A stretch of 27,632 bases of DNA from an uncultured Mucispirillum sp. (GTDB taxonomy: Bacteria > Chrysiogenota > Deferribacteres > Deferribacterales > Mucispirillaceae): assembly GCA_910586745.1 (NCBI GenBank), contig CAJUJZ010000017.1, positions 1 to 27,632 of the forward strand. The letters run 5' to 3'. Below, in pieces: positions 15,994 to 24,370 of this stretch. The stretch's first letter is position 1; the number at the start of each line of letters is the position of its first letter. Below the pieces are notes generated by a model. That model was not told where the DNA came from. It saw nothing but the letters and a program-made list of their open reading frames with translations, and ran no database searches. The position numbers were made by a program, and so were the translations under genes.

Positions 15994-17139
15994 ATGGCAG
16001 TTTTTCTTTCTGTAATCTTTTTATCTTTTATTGGTCTTGGGTTTTCAGATACCATATTAGGCATTATATGACCAGTAATACAAAAGGATATGAATGCACC
16101 ACAGTGCTGGCATTATTGTTTTAATTGTGCAGGCTGGTACAGTTATTTCAAGCCTTTTCAGCTCAAAGTTTGTTTATAAATATTTTACTCAAATGGTTAC
16201 TTTCTTCAGTATTCTATTAACTTCTATTGCTTTAATAATATTTGCTTTTTTTGATAATGTGTTATTCTTTTTGCAGCTGCTGTTCCTTTAGGGCTTGGGG
16301 CTGGAAAGGTTGATGCAGCACTTAATAGTTATGTAGCTAATAACTTTAAATCAAACATTATGAATTTTCTTCACAGCTTTTTGGGAGTGGGTGCTTTTTT
16401 AGGTCCTTTCACAATGAGTTTTTTTGTAAAATTAGATTATGGCTGTAGAGCAGATTATATTTTTACAGCTGTTTTTTTGTGTTATAACTTTTACTGTATT
16501 CTTGTCAATAAAAATATATGTAAATACAGGAAACAGAATCGAAGAAAAAGTATATATATCAAATAAAAACGCCTTAAAATTACCACTTGTTAAATCGGAT
16601 TTAATATCATTTTCCTTTTTCAGTTATATTGAGCTTACAACTGGACTTTGGATAAGCAGTTATTTTATTTACAGTTTAGGTATTTCAGAATATTGTGCAG
16701 CATTAATTACTGCTTTTTTTTACGGTTCAATTGCTGCAGGCAGGATAATAACAGAGATTTTTTCAAATAACTTTGAAAACTATAAAATAATAAGACTTGG
16801 TGAAATTACAATCATTACAGGCTGTCTGCTTATGATATTTGGAAATATTTATTTATCAGTTGCAGGAATATTTGTGACAGGTATATGTTTCTCGCCAGTA
16901 TATCCTGTCATGCTTTATGAAATACCAAAACGATTTGGAGAGCAGGCATCTCTTAAGTTATTGGGCTTCAAATGGCATTATCTTATACTAGCGGAGCTGT
17001 TTCACCGTTTATTTTTGGAGAGTTTGCAGATGAGTGTTCTTTTAATCTGCTGCCATATTATATACTATTTGGTGCTGTTATTATATTTATATCTTCAGAA
17101 TATTTAAACCGCAGTTTAAAAAAATATAAACCTATATAA
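15994..17139 (+). pseudogene. Decayed MFS transporter (fucose-permease-like)
   Basis: Read across frames, this is a 12-helix major facilitator: GLGFSDTILGII at the start, GTVISSLFSSKF, then the family hallmark PLGLGAGKVDAALNSYVA, FLHSFLGVGAFLGPF, and SPVYPVMLYEIPKRFG near the end. The frame is broken at least five times. TGA at 16069-16071 replaces what should be the Trp of a GxxWPV motif. Frameshifts fall near 16090-16105, near 16262-16272 beside a T5 run, near 16468-16490 at a T7 run, and near 16965-16970. The last part returns to the starting frame and ends at TAA 17137-17139. Several breaks at homopolymers over the whole length point to old decay, not a single sequencing error or programmed shift. 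The gene has no visible promoter of its own after the terminator and overlaps the end of the convergent dehydrogenase gene. Confidence 0.9.
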
Positions 17140-18100
17140 TTACAGGCTTATTTATAGCAGTATCTGGTGTAATACCGCCTTTTAATACACTTATAACTGA
17201 TTCTGCACAGCTTACAGCCATATTTTCCTTTGTAGCCTGAGTAGAGCTTCCTAAATGCAGAGATAGTACTACATTATCAAGCTTTTTCAAATCTTCATTT
17301 ATTTCTGGTTCAAACTCATATACATCAAGTCCTGCTGCATATATAATTTTTTCAGAAAGAGCTGTGGCTAAATCACTTTCTCTAATAATAGGACCTCTGC
17401 CAATATTAACTAAAACAGCAGTTTTTTTCATTTTTTTAAACTCTTTTAATGAAAAAATATGTCTTGTTTCAAGTGTTAATGGGGCAGTAATGATTAAAAA
17501 ATCAGACCATTCTAAAAGTTCATCAAATGTGGCATAAGTTGCACCAAAAATTAATTCTGCCTGTTTGTCTCTGTGTCTGTTATGATATATTATATCCATA
17601 GAAAAGCCAGTGGCTATTTTTGCAACAGCCTGACCAATATTTCCCATACCAAATATACCTAATGTTTTTTTATAAAAATCAAGTCCAGTCATCAGGCTGT
17701 GGTTCGTATTGCCTGAAAATCTGCCGTTTCTTGCATATTTGTCTGCTTCAGGTATATGGCGTGCTGCACTCATTAATAATGCAAAGCCATATTCTGCTGT
17801 GCTTTGAGTTAATACATGCTTTGTTGTGCAGACTGTTATTCCTCTATGGGTGGCATAATCTACATCTATATTATCACTTCCTGCATCAAAATTTGCTATT
17901 ACTTTAAGTTTAGGGGCTGCTTCCATAAGTGGTCTATCAACAATATCACTTGATGTACATATTAATGAATCAGTATCACTCATCATCTGCCTAAGCCTTA
18001 TAGGTGGAAGGGGTTCATCTATACTGTTTGCATCAACCCGTATATCTTCTAAATAATTATTAATAATATTTGGTAATTTGGAAGTGATAACAACTTTCAT
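17132..18100 (-). CDS. D-isomer-specific 2-hydroxyacid dehydrogenase (glyoxylate/hydroxypyruvate-reductase-like)
   Basis: An NAD(P)-dependent oxidoreductase that interconverts a 2-oxoacid and a D-2-hydroxyacid. The 322-residue protein has both family domains. The Rossmann motif GIFGMGNIG covers 148-156, with Gly151, Gly153 and Gly156. The catalytic arginine is Arg235 in NIGRGP, the acid is Glu264 in YEFEPE, and the base is His282 in LHLGSS, which is PHIGSA in most relatives. No ACT domain follows, so it is not the long form of SerA. The exact substrate is open; glyoxylate, hydroxypyruvate or a branched oxoacid are all possible. The start codon is preceded by an unbroken run of ten G that ends four bases before the ATG and is the only ribosome-binding sequence, so translation may vary with tract length. 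It is the last gene after the ACT-domain gene and def. Confidence 0.9.
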   Translation of the reverse strand: MKVVITSKLPNIINNYLEDIRVDANSIDEPLPPIRLRQMMSDTDSLICTSSDIVDRPLMEAAPKLKVIANFDAGSDNIDVDYATHRGITVCTTKHVLTQSTAEYGFALLMSAARHIPEADKYARNGRFSGNTNHSLMTGLDFYKKTLGIFGMGNIGQAVAKIATGFSMDIIYHNRHRDKQAELIFGATYATFDELLEWSDFLIITAPLTLETRHIFSLKEFKKMKKTAVLVNIGRGPIIRESDLATALSEKIIYAAGLDVYEFEPEINEDLKKLDNVVLSLHLGSSTQATKENMAVSCAESVISVLKGGITPDTAINKPVII

Positions 18101-18104
18101 ACTG

Positions 18105-18114
18105 CCCCCCCCCC
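18105..18114 (-). repeat. Poly-G tract (G10 on the minus strand) in a ribosome-binding region
   Basis: Ten consecutive C on the plus strand, read as G10 by the genes here. The first G is the last base of the def stop codon TAG, and the last G is followed by CAGT and the ATG of the dehydrogenase. The run replaces a normal Shine-Dalgarno sequence. In DNA this AT-rich, such a run is far outside chance and is a classic slippage site. Confidence 0.9.
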
Positions 18115-18614
18115 TAATATTTTTTCCTTCTAAATAAATCTGTCCTTTTAGAAATAACTCTGTCTATAAAAAGCATACCATTAAGATGGTCAGTTTCATG
18201 CTGAATAAGGATAGCTTCAAATCCGTTGGTTTCAAGAACATTCTGCTGCATATTTTCATCAAAATAGCTTACAACTATTTTTTCTGCTCGTGTAACATTT
18301 CCTGTAAAATCTGGAACACTCATACAGCCTTCTCTTGAAGTAACTGTGCCGCTGTGCTCAATAATTTCTGGGTTAATCATTACCATAAAGCCATGGTTTT
18401 CTTTGCATTTTTTGTTGAGTGAGGCATCTATTGTGATTATTTTTTTAAGCTCGCCTATCTGAGGGGCTGCAATCCCTGTAGAATGACCTGCATCAAGCAT
18501 TGTGTCTTTTAAATCCTGTATAATCTGCTTAACTTCTTCTGTTAATTCTGTAACATCAGCAGCATCCTGCTTTAATATATCGTTTGGATATTTTAATACT
18601 TCTCTTAATGCCAT
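18114..18614 (-). CDS. def: Peptide deformylase
   Basis: Removes the formyl group from the N-terminal methionine of new proteins, an essential cytosolic metalloenzyme. The 166-residue protein has all three motifs: STGIAAPQIG (45-54), where the first Gly of the usual GxGxAAPQ is Ser; REGCMSV (94-100) with metal ligand Cys97; and QHETDHL (138-144) with ligands His139 and His143 and catalytic Glu140. The Gly-to-Ser change at position 45 is at a tolerant site, so activity is likely. It begins two bases after the ACT-domain gene. Its stop codon runs into the poly-G tract; because the stop is complete before the variable bases, slippage there cannot change the Def protein. Confidence 0.96.
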   Translation of the reverse strand: MALREVLKYPNDILKQDAADVTELTEEVKQIIQDLKDTMLDAGHSTGIAAPQIGELKKIITIDASLNKKCKENHGFMVMINPEIIEHSGTVTSREGCMSVPDFTGNVTRAEKIVVSYFDENMQQNVLETNGFEAILIQHETDHLNGMLFIDRVISKRTDLFRRKKY

Positions 18615-18616
18615 AA

Positions 18617-19141
18617 TTAAAGCTCATAAAACTCAATTTTTTTTATATTTATTTGAGTGTTAATTTCTTTTGCAGTTTTCTTTAATGCTTCCTGCCAGAT
18701 ATTTTCATTATTTTCATTATCAGCAGCCACTTCCAGCATCATAATATATACTTTTTGGCTGCCACCTGTTATTTTTGTCTGCAAATCTATAATATTTAAG
18801 TTATTTTTTGCTAACTCTTTAGTAATTGCATGAACTATTCCTGCTTTATCTGCACCATATACAGATATGGAATAGTGGATGCCTTCTTTTATTTCTGGCT
18901 TTTTATCAAATTTAAAAACTTCCATGTGTGAGCGGATATTTTTAAACATATCTTTTATTTCCTGCTCTTTATAGTCTTTATCGTTTGTAATTATAAATAT
19001 CATGGAAAATACACCCTGTAATAGAGTAGAGCTGGAATCAGCCAGGTTAAAGCCGTTATCAAAAAGAACTTTTGTTGTATCTGCTACAATACCTTTTGAA
19101 TCAGTATTTACAAAACTTAATGCATAATAATGTGTATCCAT
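18617..19141 (-). CDS. Double ACT-domain regulatory protein (GcvR-like)
   Basis: A 174-residue protein made of two ACT domains. The first covers about 4-80, with SFVNTDSKGIVADTTKVLFD. The second covers about 88-170, with SVYGADKAGIVHAITKELAK and NIIDLQTKITGG. ACT domains bind amino acids or similar small ligands and pass the signal on. The two-domain, enzyme-free form is that of GcvR, a regulator of glycine cleavage genes in enterobacteria, and of related proteins of unknown target. The frame opens at ATG 19153, but ATG 19141 is preferred: GAGGG (19151-19147) lies five bases upstream of it. It is the first gene of the operon with def and the dehydrogenase, and a palindrome overlaps its predicted promoter. 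Confidence 0.85.
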   Translation of the reverse strand: MDTHYYALSFVNTDSKGIVADTTKVLFDNGFNLADSSSTLLQGVFSMIFIITNDKDYKEQEIKDMFKNIRSHMEVFKFDKKPEIKEGIHYSISVYGADKAGIVHAITKELAKNNLNIIDLQTKITGGSQKVYIMMLEVAADNENNENIWQEALKKTAKEINTQINIKKIEFYEL

Positions 19142-19165
19142 ATAAACCCTCATAATATTATTAAC

Positions 19166-19194
19166 AGCATAAATGTTTATGCAATAATAATCAA
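19166..19194 (-). promoter_or_regulatory. Putative promoter of the ACT-def operon with an overlapping palindrome
   Basis: On the minus strand TTGATT (19194-19189) is followed after 17 bases by TATGCT (19171-19166), giving a short leader before ATG 19141. A 16-base palindrome, GCATAAA-2-TTTATGC (19167-19182), covers most of the -10 box and adjoining spacer, where a repressor could block polymerase. The -10 match is modest. Confidence 0.42.
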
Positions 19195-19310
19195 TGTTTT
19201 TTTTAGAAAACTTTAAAAGGATAAATTATTAGTTTTATTTTAATATTATAAAGATAAAAATATATCTTTATTATCAGTTAGTTATGTGTAATTATGTAGA
19301 GAATGTGTTC

Positions 19311-19319
19311 GGGGGGGGG
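19311..19319 (+). repeat. Poly-G tract (G9) upstream of a membrane protein gene
   Basis: Nine G in a row inside an AT-rich 238-base gap, 60 bases before the ATG at 19380. A TTGACT hexamer, a possible -35 box, follows six bases later at 19326-19331, but I see no good -10 at the right spacing. The tract could therefore lie just upstream of a promoter or in the leader of a longer transcript. Confidence 0.85.
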
Positions 19320-19379
19320 AATGTATTGACTGATACCAGATAAGCTGATAGTAGTGAGAAAAATTGTGTAAGGTTATTT

Positions 19380-21053
19380 ATGGTATTAAATATGAAAATT
19401 AATAAAAATATACTATTAGGAACGGTTATTGGTGCAGTATGTTATTTTGCACTTTTTGATATAAAAACTTTAGACCCTTCATATATTGAATGGTATATAC
19501 AAAAAGGCGATAGAGGACAGCATATCCTGGGTTTTCTCGCATATATTAATAGTTCATTCTATTTTCCTTATTCGTTAACAGATTTTATTTTTTACCCTGA
19601 AAAAGTATCTATTGTTTATACTGATTCACTTCCATTAATATCATTTATATTAAAACCGATAGGAAAAATTGCAGGATATTTTCAGTATTTTGGAATATAT
19701 GGCTTATTTAATTTTATTATGCAGGGTATTTGTGCTGCAATTATAATAGGAAGATGGACAAATAATAAAATTTTACTTGCAGTATTTACTACTATGATAG
19801 TATTAACCCCTGTATTTATAGTGCGATTGTATGCCCATCATGCTCTTTCAAGCCATTGGATTATATTATTATCAATAGCATATATACTTAATAATTATGA
19901 ATCTCCAAATAATATAAGAAAAGATATGATTTTTTGGAATTGTATGTTTTTTATAATTCCGGGTATTCATTTTTACTTTTTTCCAATGGTTTTTGGTTTG
20001 GCTTTTATGTATATTCTGTATAAATATTATAGAGATAAAAAATATTTTATACTGCAAATTTTCACTCATTTTGCAGTAACTTTTACAGCTTTGTTTATTT
20101 ATGGTTATTTTTATAATCTTGAGGCTGCTGGCACTTCTGGAGTAGGTCATTATGTATCAAACCTAAATACATTTATAAACAGAGCAAATATAGGAAGTAT
20201 TCTTCCGGGAATGCCAATACTTTCTGGTCAATATGAAGGAATAGGCTATTTAGGCCTAGGTTTTATACTTCTAGTATTATTTGCTTTTATTATTATGATA
20301 TATAAAAAATTAAATCATAGAACCATTATAAAAAACAGAAAATTATTTTATTATATATTGATAACATTTGCAGTATTTTTGTTTGTATCTTTTGGTGGTA
20401 AGATTGCTTTTAACAATCACATACTTTGTAATATTGATTTAAGCAGACTTTTATCTACATTTAGGTCGTCAGGCAGGTTTATATGGGTTTGTGTATATAT
20501 TATTAACTTTGTTTCTATATATTATATACTTACAAATATAAAAACAAATAAAGGAAAATCAGTAGTATTATTTATTGCAGCAGTAATATTTATTGTCCAG
20601 ATTGTCGATATATATCCATTTTTAAAAAATAAATCTAATCAAATTAATAGTATGGTATCAAATAATACAAACTCAATGATGTTTAATGATGAGCAGTGTA
20701 AGTATTTAAAGGATAATTTTGAGTTTGTTCATATTAATAGTAATGCAAGTGGTAATTATTCAGTATTTTACCCACATATATACAGTTTTTTTAGATGCGG
20801 TATTCCAATAAATAATTTTTATACAGCAAGAACACTTTTGACAAGTGTGAGGCAGGCAAAAGATAAATTGATATATCAAAATATAGCTGATGGAAGACTT
20901 GATGATAAAATATTAGTATTAAATGCAGAAGCAAATAAAATTAGTATGAAAAATATTCATGTTCATAGACTTAATGGTGTATTATTGCTTGCTAACAAGC
21001 AGATACCTTTTTTAGAAGATGTATCGGAAGATTTTATTAGTAAAAAAAATTGA
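19380..21053 (+). CDS. Polytopic membrane protein, DUF6311-like (GT-C fold candidate)
   Basis: A 557-residue protein with about eleven membrane helices and a soluble C-terminal part of about 130 residues. After the first helix an extracytoplasmic loop reads KGDRGQHILGFLAY, then YFPYSLTDFIFYPEKVS and VYTDSLPLISFILKP. That order (GDxxQHxLG, then YP...VYTDSxPL) is what I recall of DUF6311 proteins, regarded as GT-C-type glycosyltransferases. A later loop holds STFRSSGRFIW, also typical. The sugar and acceptor are unknown. ATG 19380 has AAGG (19370-19373) six bases upstream. It stands alone between the divergent ACT-def operon and a long gap. The poly-G tract upstream suggests its expression may be variable, as surface-glycan genes often are in mucosal bacteria. 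Confidence 0.78.
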   Translation: MVLNMKINKNILLGTVIGAVCYFALFDIKTLDPSYIEWYIQKGDRGQHILGFLAYINSSFYFPYSLTDFIFYPEKVSIVYTDSLPLISFILKPIGKIAGYFQYFGIYGLFNFIMQGICAAIIIGRWTNNKILLAVFTTMIVLTPVFIVRLYAHHALSSHWIILLSIAYILNNYESPNNIRKDMIFWNCMFFIIPGIHFYFFPMVFGLAFMYILYKYYRDKKYFILQIFTHFAVTFTALFIYGYFYNLEAAGTSGVGHYVSNLNTFINRANIGSILPGMPILSGQYEGIGYLGLGFILLVLFAFIIMIYKKLNHRTIIKNRKLFYYILITFAVFLFVSFGGKIAFNNHILCNIDLSRLLSTFRSSGRFIWVCVYIINFVSIYYILTNIKTNKGKSVVLFIAAVIFIVQIVDIYPFLKNKSNQINSMVSNNTNSMMFNDEQCKYLKDNFEFVHINSNASGNYSVFYPHIYSFFRCGIPINNFYTARTLLTSVRQAKDKLIYQNIADGRLDDKILVLNAEANKISMKNIHVHRLNGVLLLANKQIPFLEDVSEDFISKKN

Positions 21054-21408
21054 TTTACAATAAAATTTGACTTTATAATTATAAAAACAACAAATAAAAT
21101 ATATGAAATTCACAGCATAACTGTCTGTAATTTTTTTGCGGTGTATAAGCTGTGTTTTTATGTCATACTATATCAAATGTTTTTCTGAATCTGCCAAACA
21201 GATGAAGGAACTAAATTGCAGATACTGCATATATTTACCACATTCTAATTTATTGCAGGTATTAGAAATTTGTATATTCCAAATTCTTCGCTATGATTAA
21301 AAAAGCTGTTATTAATAAAATATATAATAATTATTTTATTAATTAATATGTATATGCAAAATATCTTAAACTATCTATCCGCCGCACATCTTAATAATCA
21401 AAGTTTTC
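21054..21408. other. Intergenic stretch without a supported gene
   Basis: AT-rich, with no convincing reading frame. A weak CACAGC...GCTGTG stem (21111-21116 and 21149-21154, a loop of about 32 bases) followed by TTTTT might be a poor terminator for the preceding membrane protein gene. TGTCATACT at about 21161 and TTCTTCGC at about 21286 faintly resemble the ends of the palindromic elements at 1012-1286, but no inner part is preserved. Confidence 0.4.
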
Positions 21409-21748
21409 GTTATTTCATTCCTTATGCTCCAATTATAAGAATAATATTCTTGTGTAGTAAGTTATTATTTATTTTTAAAACTGTTCCAGCCACTTTTTTT
21501 GATTCCTTCCTATTTGGTCGGAAAAAAGTGTCCTTGCAAAAGACGCTCGCCATAGCTGCAGCAACTTGCTGTCGCTCAAACAATCTGACAGCTAAACCTG
21601 TTAAGCCTTTTTATAAAAATTCATCCTTGAATTTTTATAACCACGCATAGCCGAAACAAATTCGCCTATACTTGCATATAAAATACATCCTGTATTTTTT
21701 CCAAAAAACAGCTCATAAGAAATTAAGTCGCAAAGAGAATGAAATAAC
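21409..21748. repeat. 340-bp hairpin-rich element with inverted-repeat ends
   Basis: The ends are exact 12-bp inverted repeats, GTTATTTCATTC (21409-21420) and GAATGAAATAAC (21737-21748), extending imperfectly inward to about 20 bp (CTTATGCTCC against GCAAAGA). Inside are a CACTTTTTT/AAAAAAGTG hairpin (about 21491-21530), a perfect 13-bp stem with a 4-base loop (21611-21640), and a 7-bp stem with a TCC loop (21681-21697). The middle is visibly richer in G and C than its surroundings. An open frame crosses it (21348-21650) but looks like non-coding repeat read through. It could be a miniature mobile element or a structured RNA locus; no transposase and no target-site duplication are visible. 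Confidence 0.6.
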
Positions 21749-21893
21749 ATGGGAGCATCCTTTAAAAGCTGATATTAAGACATAATTAATATATACTAAT
21801 TTTTAAGGTTTATTTTTCATTCTAGTAAATATTTTGTTTTAATTATTATATAGTTATAAGTATTATTACAAAAAAATGGGAGTAAACCAGTTA

Positions 21894-21930
21894 TTTTATC
21901 ACTTGATAAAAATAAAATATTTAATATAAT
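21894..21930 (+). promoter_or_regulatory. clpC promoter with a palindrome over the -35 box
   Basis: TTGATA (21903-21908) and a perfect TATAAT (21925-21930) are 16 bases apart, with a start expected near 21937 and a leader of about 28 bases. The 18-base palindrome TTTTATCA-CT-TGATAAAA (21894-21911) contains the whole -35 box, a position suited to a repressor. It is not the CtsR or CIRCE heat-shock operator as I know them. GGAG at 21955-21958 lies six bases before the ATG. Confidence 0.55.
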
Positions 21931-21964
21931 ATTATAGACTTATATTTTAATTGTGGAGAATTAA

Positions 21965-24370
21965 ATGTTTGATAATTTAAGCAACAGAGCTATGCAGGTG
22001 CTTGCTCATGCAAAGGAAGAAGCAGATAAGCTGGCACAGCCTGTTATTGATACAGAGCATATATTATTAGGGCTTTTTATAGAAAAAACAGGCATTGCAG
22101 CCACTATTTTTATGAAACGCAATATTAATATTTCATCAATTGTAATGAAAATACGCCGCAGCTCTGATATGAGCGATATTTTTGCATTAAAAGGCAATTT
22201 AAATTACAGTCCGCAGGTTATAAAAGTTTTAGAATATGCAGCAGAAGAAGCAAAATCTTTTGGCAAAGAGATTGTAGATACTGAACATTTACTTTTAGGT
22301 TTAGTTCGTGAAACAGAGGGTAAAGCCAATGCCATATTAAGCAGAATAGGCTTCGATGTGGAATCTTTAAGGCGTGATATTAAAACATATTATAAAAAAG
22401 GCACATCAGATAAAGAAAACAGCGAAACACCAGTTTTAGATGAGTTTGGCAGGGACTTAACAGCTCTTGCTAGAGAAGGTAAGCTGGACCCAGTTGTTGG
22501 CAGGCAGAGTGAAATTATTCGCCTTTTACAAATATTAGGCAGAAGACAGAAAAATAATGCTGTGCTTATAGGTGAGCCGGGTATTGGTAAAACTGCTATT
22601 GTGGAAGGGCTTGCAAGAAGAATGCTTGATGAAGATATTCCTACATTTTTGAGAGATAAAAGAATAGTGTCATTAGAAATGGGAGCATTAGTCGCAGGCA
22701 CAAAATACCGCGGTCAGTTTGAAGAACGAATGAAAAAACTCTTAAAAGAAATAGAAACTGCAAAAAATATTGTGCTTTTTATTGATGAGATTCATACACT
22801 TGTTGGTGCAGGTGCAGCAGAAGGCTCTATTGATGCAGCAAGTATGTTAAAACCGGCTCTTGCTAGAGGCGGTGTTCAGTGCATTGGTGCTACCACACTG
22901 GCAGAATACAGGAAACATTTTGAAAAAGATGGTGCATTAGTCCGCAGGTTTCAGACTATTATTGTGCAGCCGCCTACTGAAAAACAGACTGTTGCCATTA
23001 TTAAAGGCATAAAAAAATATTATGAAGAATATCATAAAGTATTAATTCCTGATGAAGTGGCAGAAGAAGTTGTTTCATTAACTAACAGATATATTACTGA
23101 TAAATTTCAGCCTGATAAAAGTATTGATGTTATTGATGAAGCATGCTCAAAAAGAAAAATTAATAAAAATATGCTGCCTAAAAATCTGGAAAGGTTAAAA
23201 CACAGAATTAATTCTGCCAGTGTAGAAAGAGAAAAATATATTCCTTATAATGAATATGATAAAATAGAGCAGTTTACAAAAGAAATTAATAAGCTTGATG
23301 CTTTATATAAGGCTCAAGTAAACAACTGGAATAAAGATATTAACGAAACATACCAAAGCCTTACAAGTGATGATGTGGCAGAAGTTGTATCTATTATGAC
23401 AGGAATCCCTGCTAAAAAATTACAGTCTGATGATAAAGCAAGAGTTGCTCAGGTTGATTCAGAAATAAAAAAATATGTAATTGGGCAGGATGAGGCAGTA
23501 GACAGCGTTGCAAAATCTATTAAACGCAGCTTTGCTGGTATTGCAAACCCTGACAGGCCGCTTGGCTCTTTTATATTCCTTGGACCTACTGGCGTTGGTA
23601 AAACAGAAGTGGCAAAAAGGCTTGCAGAAATTGTGTTTGGCTCACGAGACGCTCTTATCAGAATAGATATGAGTGAATATATGGAAAAATTTAATGTATC
23701 AAGGCTTGTTGGTGCTCCCCCTGGATATGTAGGATATGAAGAAGGCGGCAAATTAACTGAACAGGTAAGAAGACGCCCATACTGTGTTGTGCTTTTTGAT
23801 GAAGTGGAAAAAGCTCATCCAGATGTTATGAATATTTTACTGCAGATATTAGATGAAGGCTTTGTTACAGACAGCCTTGGGCATAAAGTAAACTTTAAAA
23901 ATACTATTATTATACTTACATCTAATATAGGCACAAAAGAAGGCACCGAGGATAAATCATTAGGCTTTGGCGGCATTAAAAATTCAAATGTATTAGACCA
24001 CAGCCGTTTTAAATCAGCTGCAGAAAAAGAGCTGAAAATGAGATTTGCTCCAGAATTTTTAAACAGGCTTGATAATATAATTTACTTTAAACCATTAAGA
24101 CTTGAAGAATTAAAAGTTATATTTGATATTCAGCTTGCAGAAATTAATAAACGACTTGCTTCAAGCGGTAAAAAAATCAGCATACCTGATGATGTAAAAG
24201 AATATCTGTTAACAAATGATTATCCATATATGTATGGAGCAAGACCTGTTAAAAGAATACTGCAAAGCCACATTGAAGATAAACTTGCTGATATTTTAAT
24301 AAATGATACTTCGCCTAAACGCAAAGTATTTAAAGCAGTAGTGAAAAATAATGAAGTCCTTATTAAATAG
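21965..24370 (+). CDS. clpC: ATP-dependent Clp protease ATP-binding subunit ClpC
   Basis: A hexameric AAA+ unfoldase that feeds proteins to ClpP for degradation. The 801 residues follow the ClpC order. A double Clp-N repeat (about 4-145) contains TEHILLGL and TEHLLLGL. The first ATPase has Walker A GEPGIGKT (203-210) and Walker B VLFIDE (270-275). A short middle coiled-coil domain (about 400-460) is of ClpC/ClpA size, not the long ClpB form. The second ATPase has Walker A GPTGVGKT (540-547) and Walker B near 611-616. The LGF loop at 666-668 is the ClpP-binding tripeptide, so it is a protease partner and not a stand-alone disaggregase. No mcsA, mcsB or ctsR, the usual Firmicute neighbours, lie upstream. 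Its last 20 bases overlap the next gene. Confidence 0.96.
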   Translation: MFDNLSNRAMQVLAHAKEEADKLAQPVIDTEHILLGLFIEKTGIAATIFMKRNINISSIVMKIRRSSDMSDIFALKGNLNYSPQVIKVLEYAAEEAKSFGKEIVDTEHLLLGLVRETEGKANAILSRIGFDVESLRRDIKTYYKKGTSDKENSETPVLDEFGRDLTALAREGKLDPVVGRQSEIIRLLQILGRRQKNNAVLIGEPGIGKTAIVEGLARRMLDEDIPTFLRDKRIVSLEMGALVAGTKYRGQFEERMKKLLKEIETAKNIVLFIDEIHTLVGAGAAEGSIDAASMLKPALARGGVQCIGATTLAEYRKHFEKDGALVRRFQTIIVQPPTEKQTVAIIKGIKKYYEEYHKVLIPDEVAEEVVSLTNRYITDKFQPDKSIDVIDEACSKRKINKNMLPKNLERLKHRINSASVEREKYIPYNEYDKIEQFTKEINKLDALYKAQVNNWNKDINETYQSLTSDDVAEVVSIMTGIPAKKLQSDDKARVAQVDSEIKKYVIGQDEAVDSVAKSIKRSFAGIANPDRPLGSFIFLGPTGVGKTEVAKRLAEIVFGSRDALIRIDMSEYMEKFNVSRLVGAPPGYVGYEEGGKLTEQVRRRPYCVVLFDEVEKAHPDVMNILLQILDEGFVTDSLGHKVNFKNTIIILTSNIGTKEGTEDKSLGFGGIKNSNVLDHSRFKSAAEKELKMRFAPEFLNRLDNIIYFKPLRLEELKVIFDIQLAEINKRLASSGKKISIPDDVKEYLLTNDYPYMYGARPVKRILQSHIEDKLADILINDTSPKRKVFKAVVKNNEVLIK

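Noticed and set aside
16069..16071. TGA at a Trp position as evidence of a TGA-to-Trp code
   Set aside because: The same gene has several frameshifts. TGA appears only once at a conserved Trp here, and intact genes in the window use TGG for Trp.
21348..21650. 100-codon open frame in the long gap before clpC
   Set aside because: It crosses the inverted repeats and hairpins of the 340-bp element, has no ribosome-binding site, and its sequence looks like repeat DNA read in a chance open frame.
22390..22701. Minus-strand open frames within clpC (also 23449-23751)
   Set aside because: They are shadows of the conserved ATPase domains, where G+C-richer codons suppress antisense stops.
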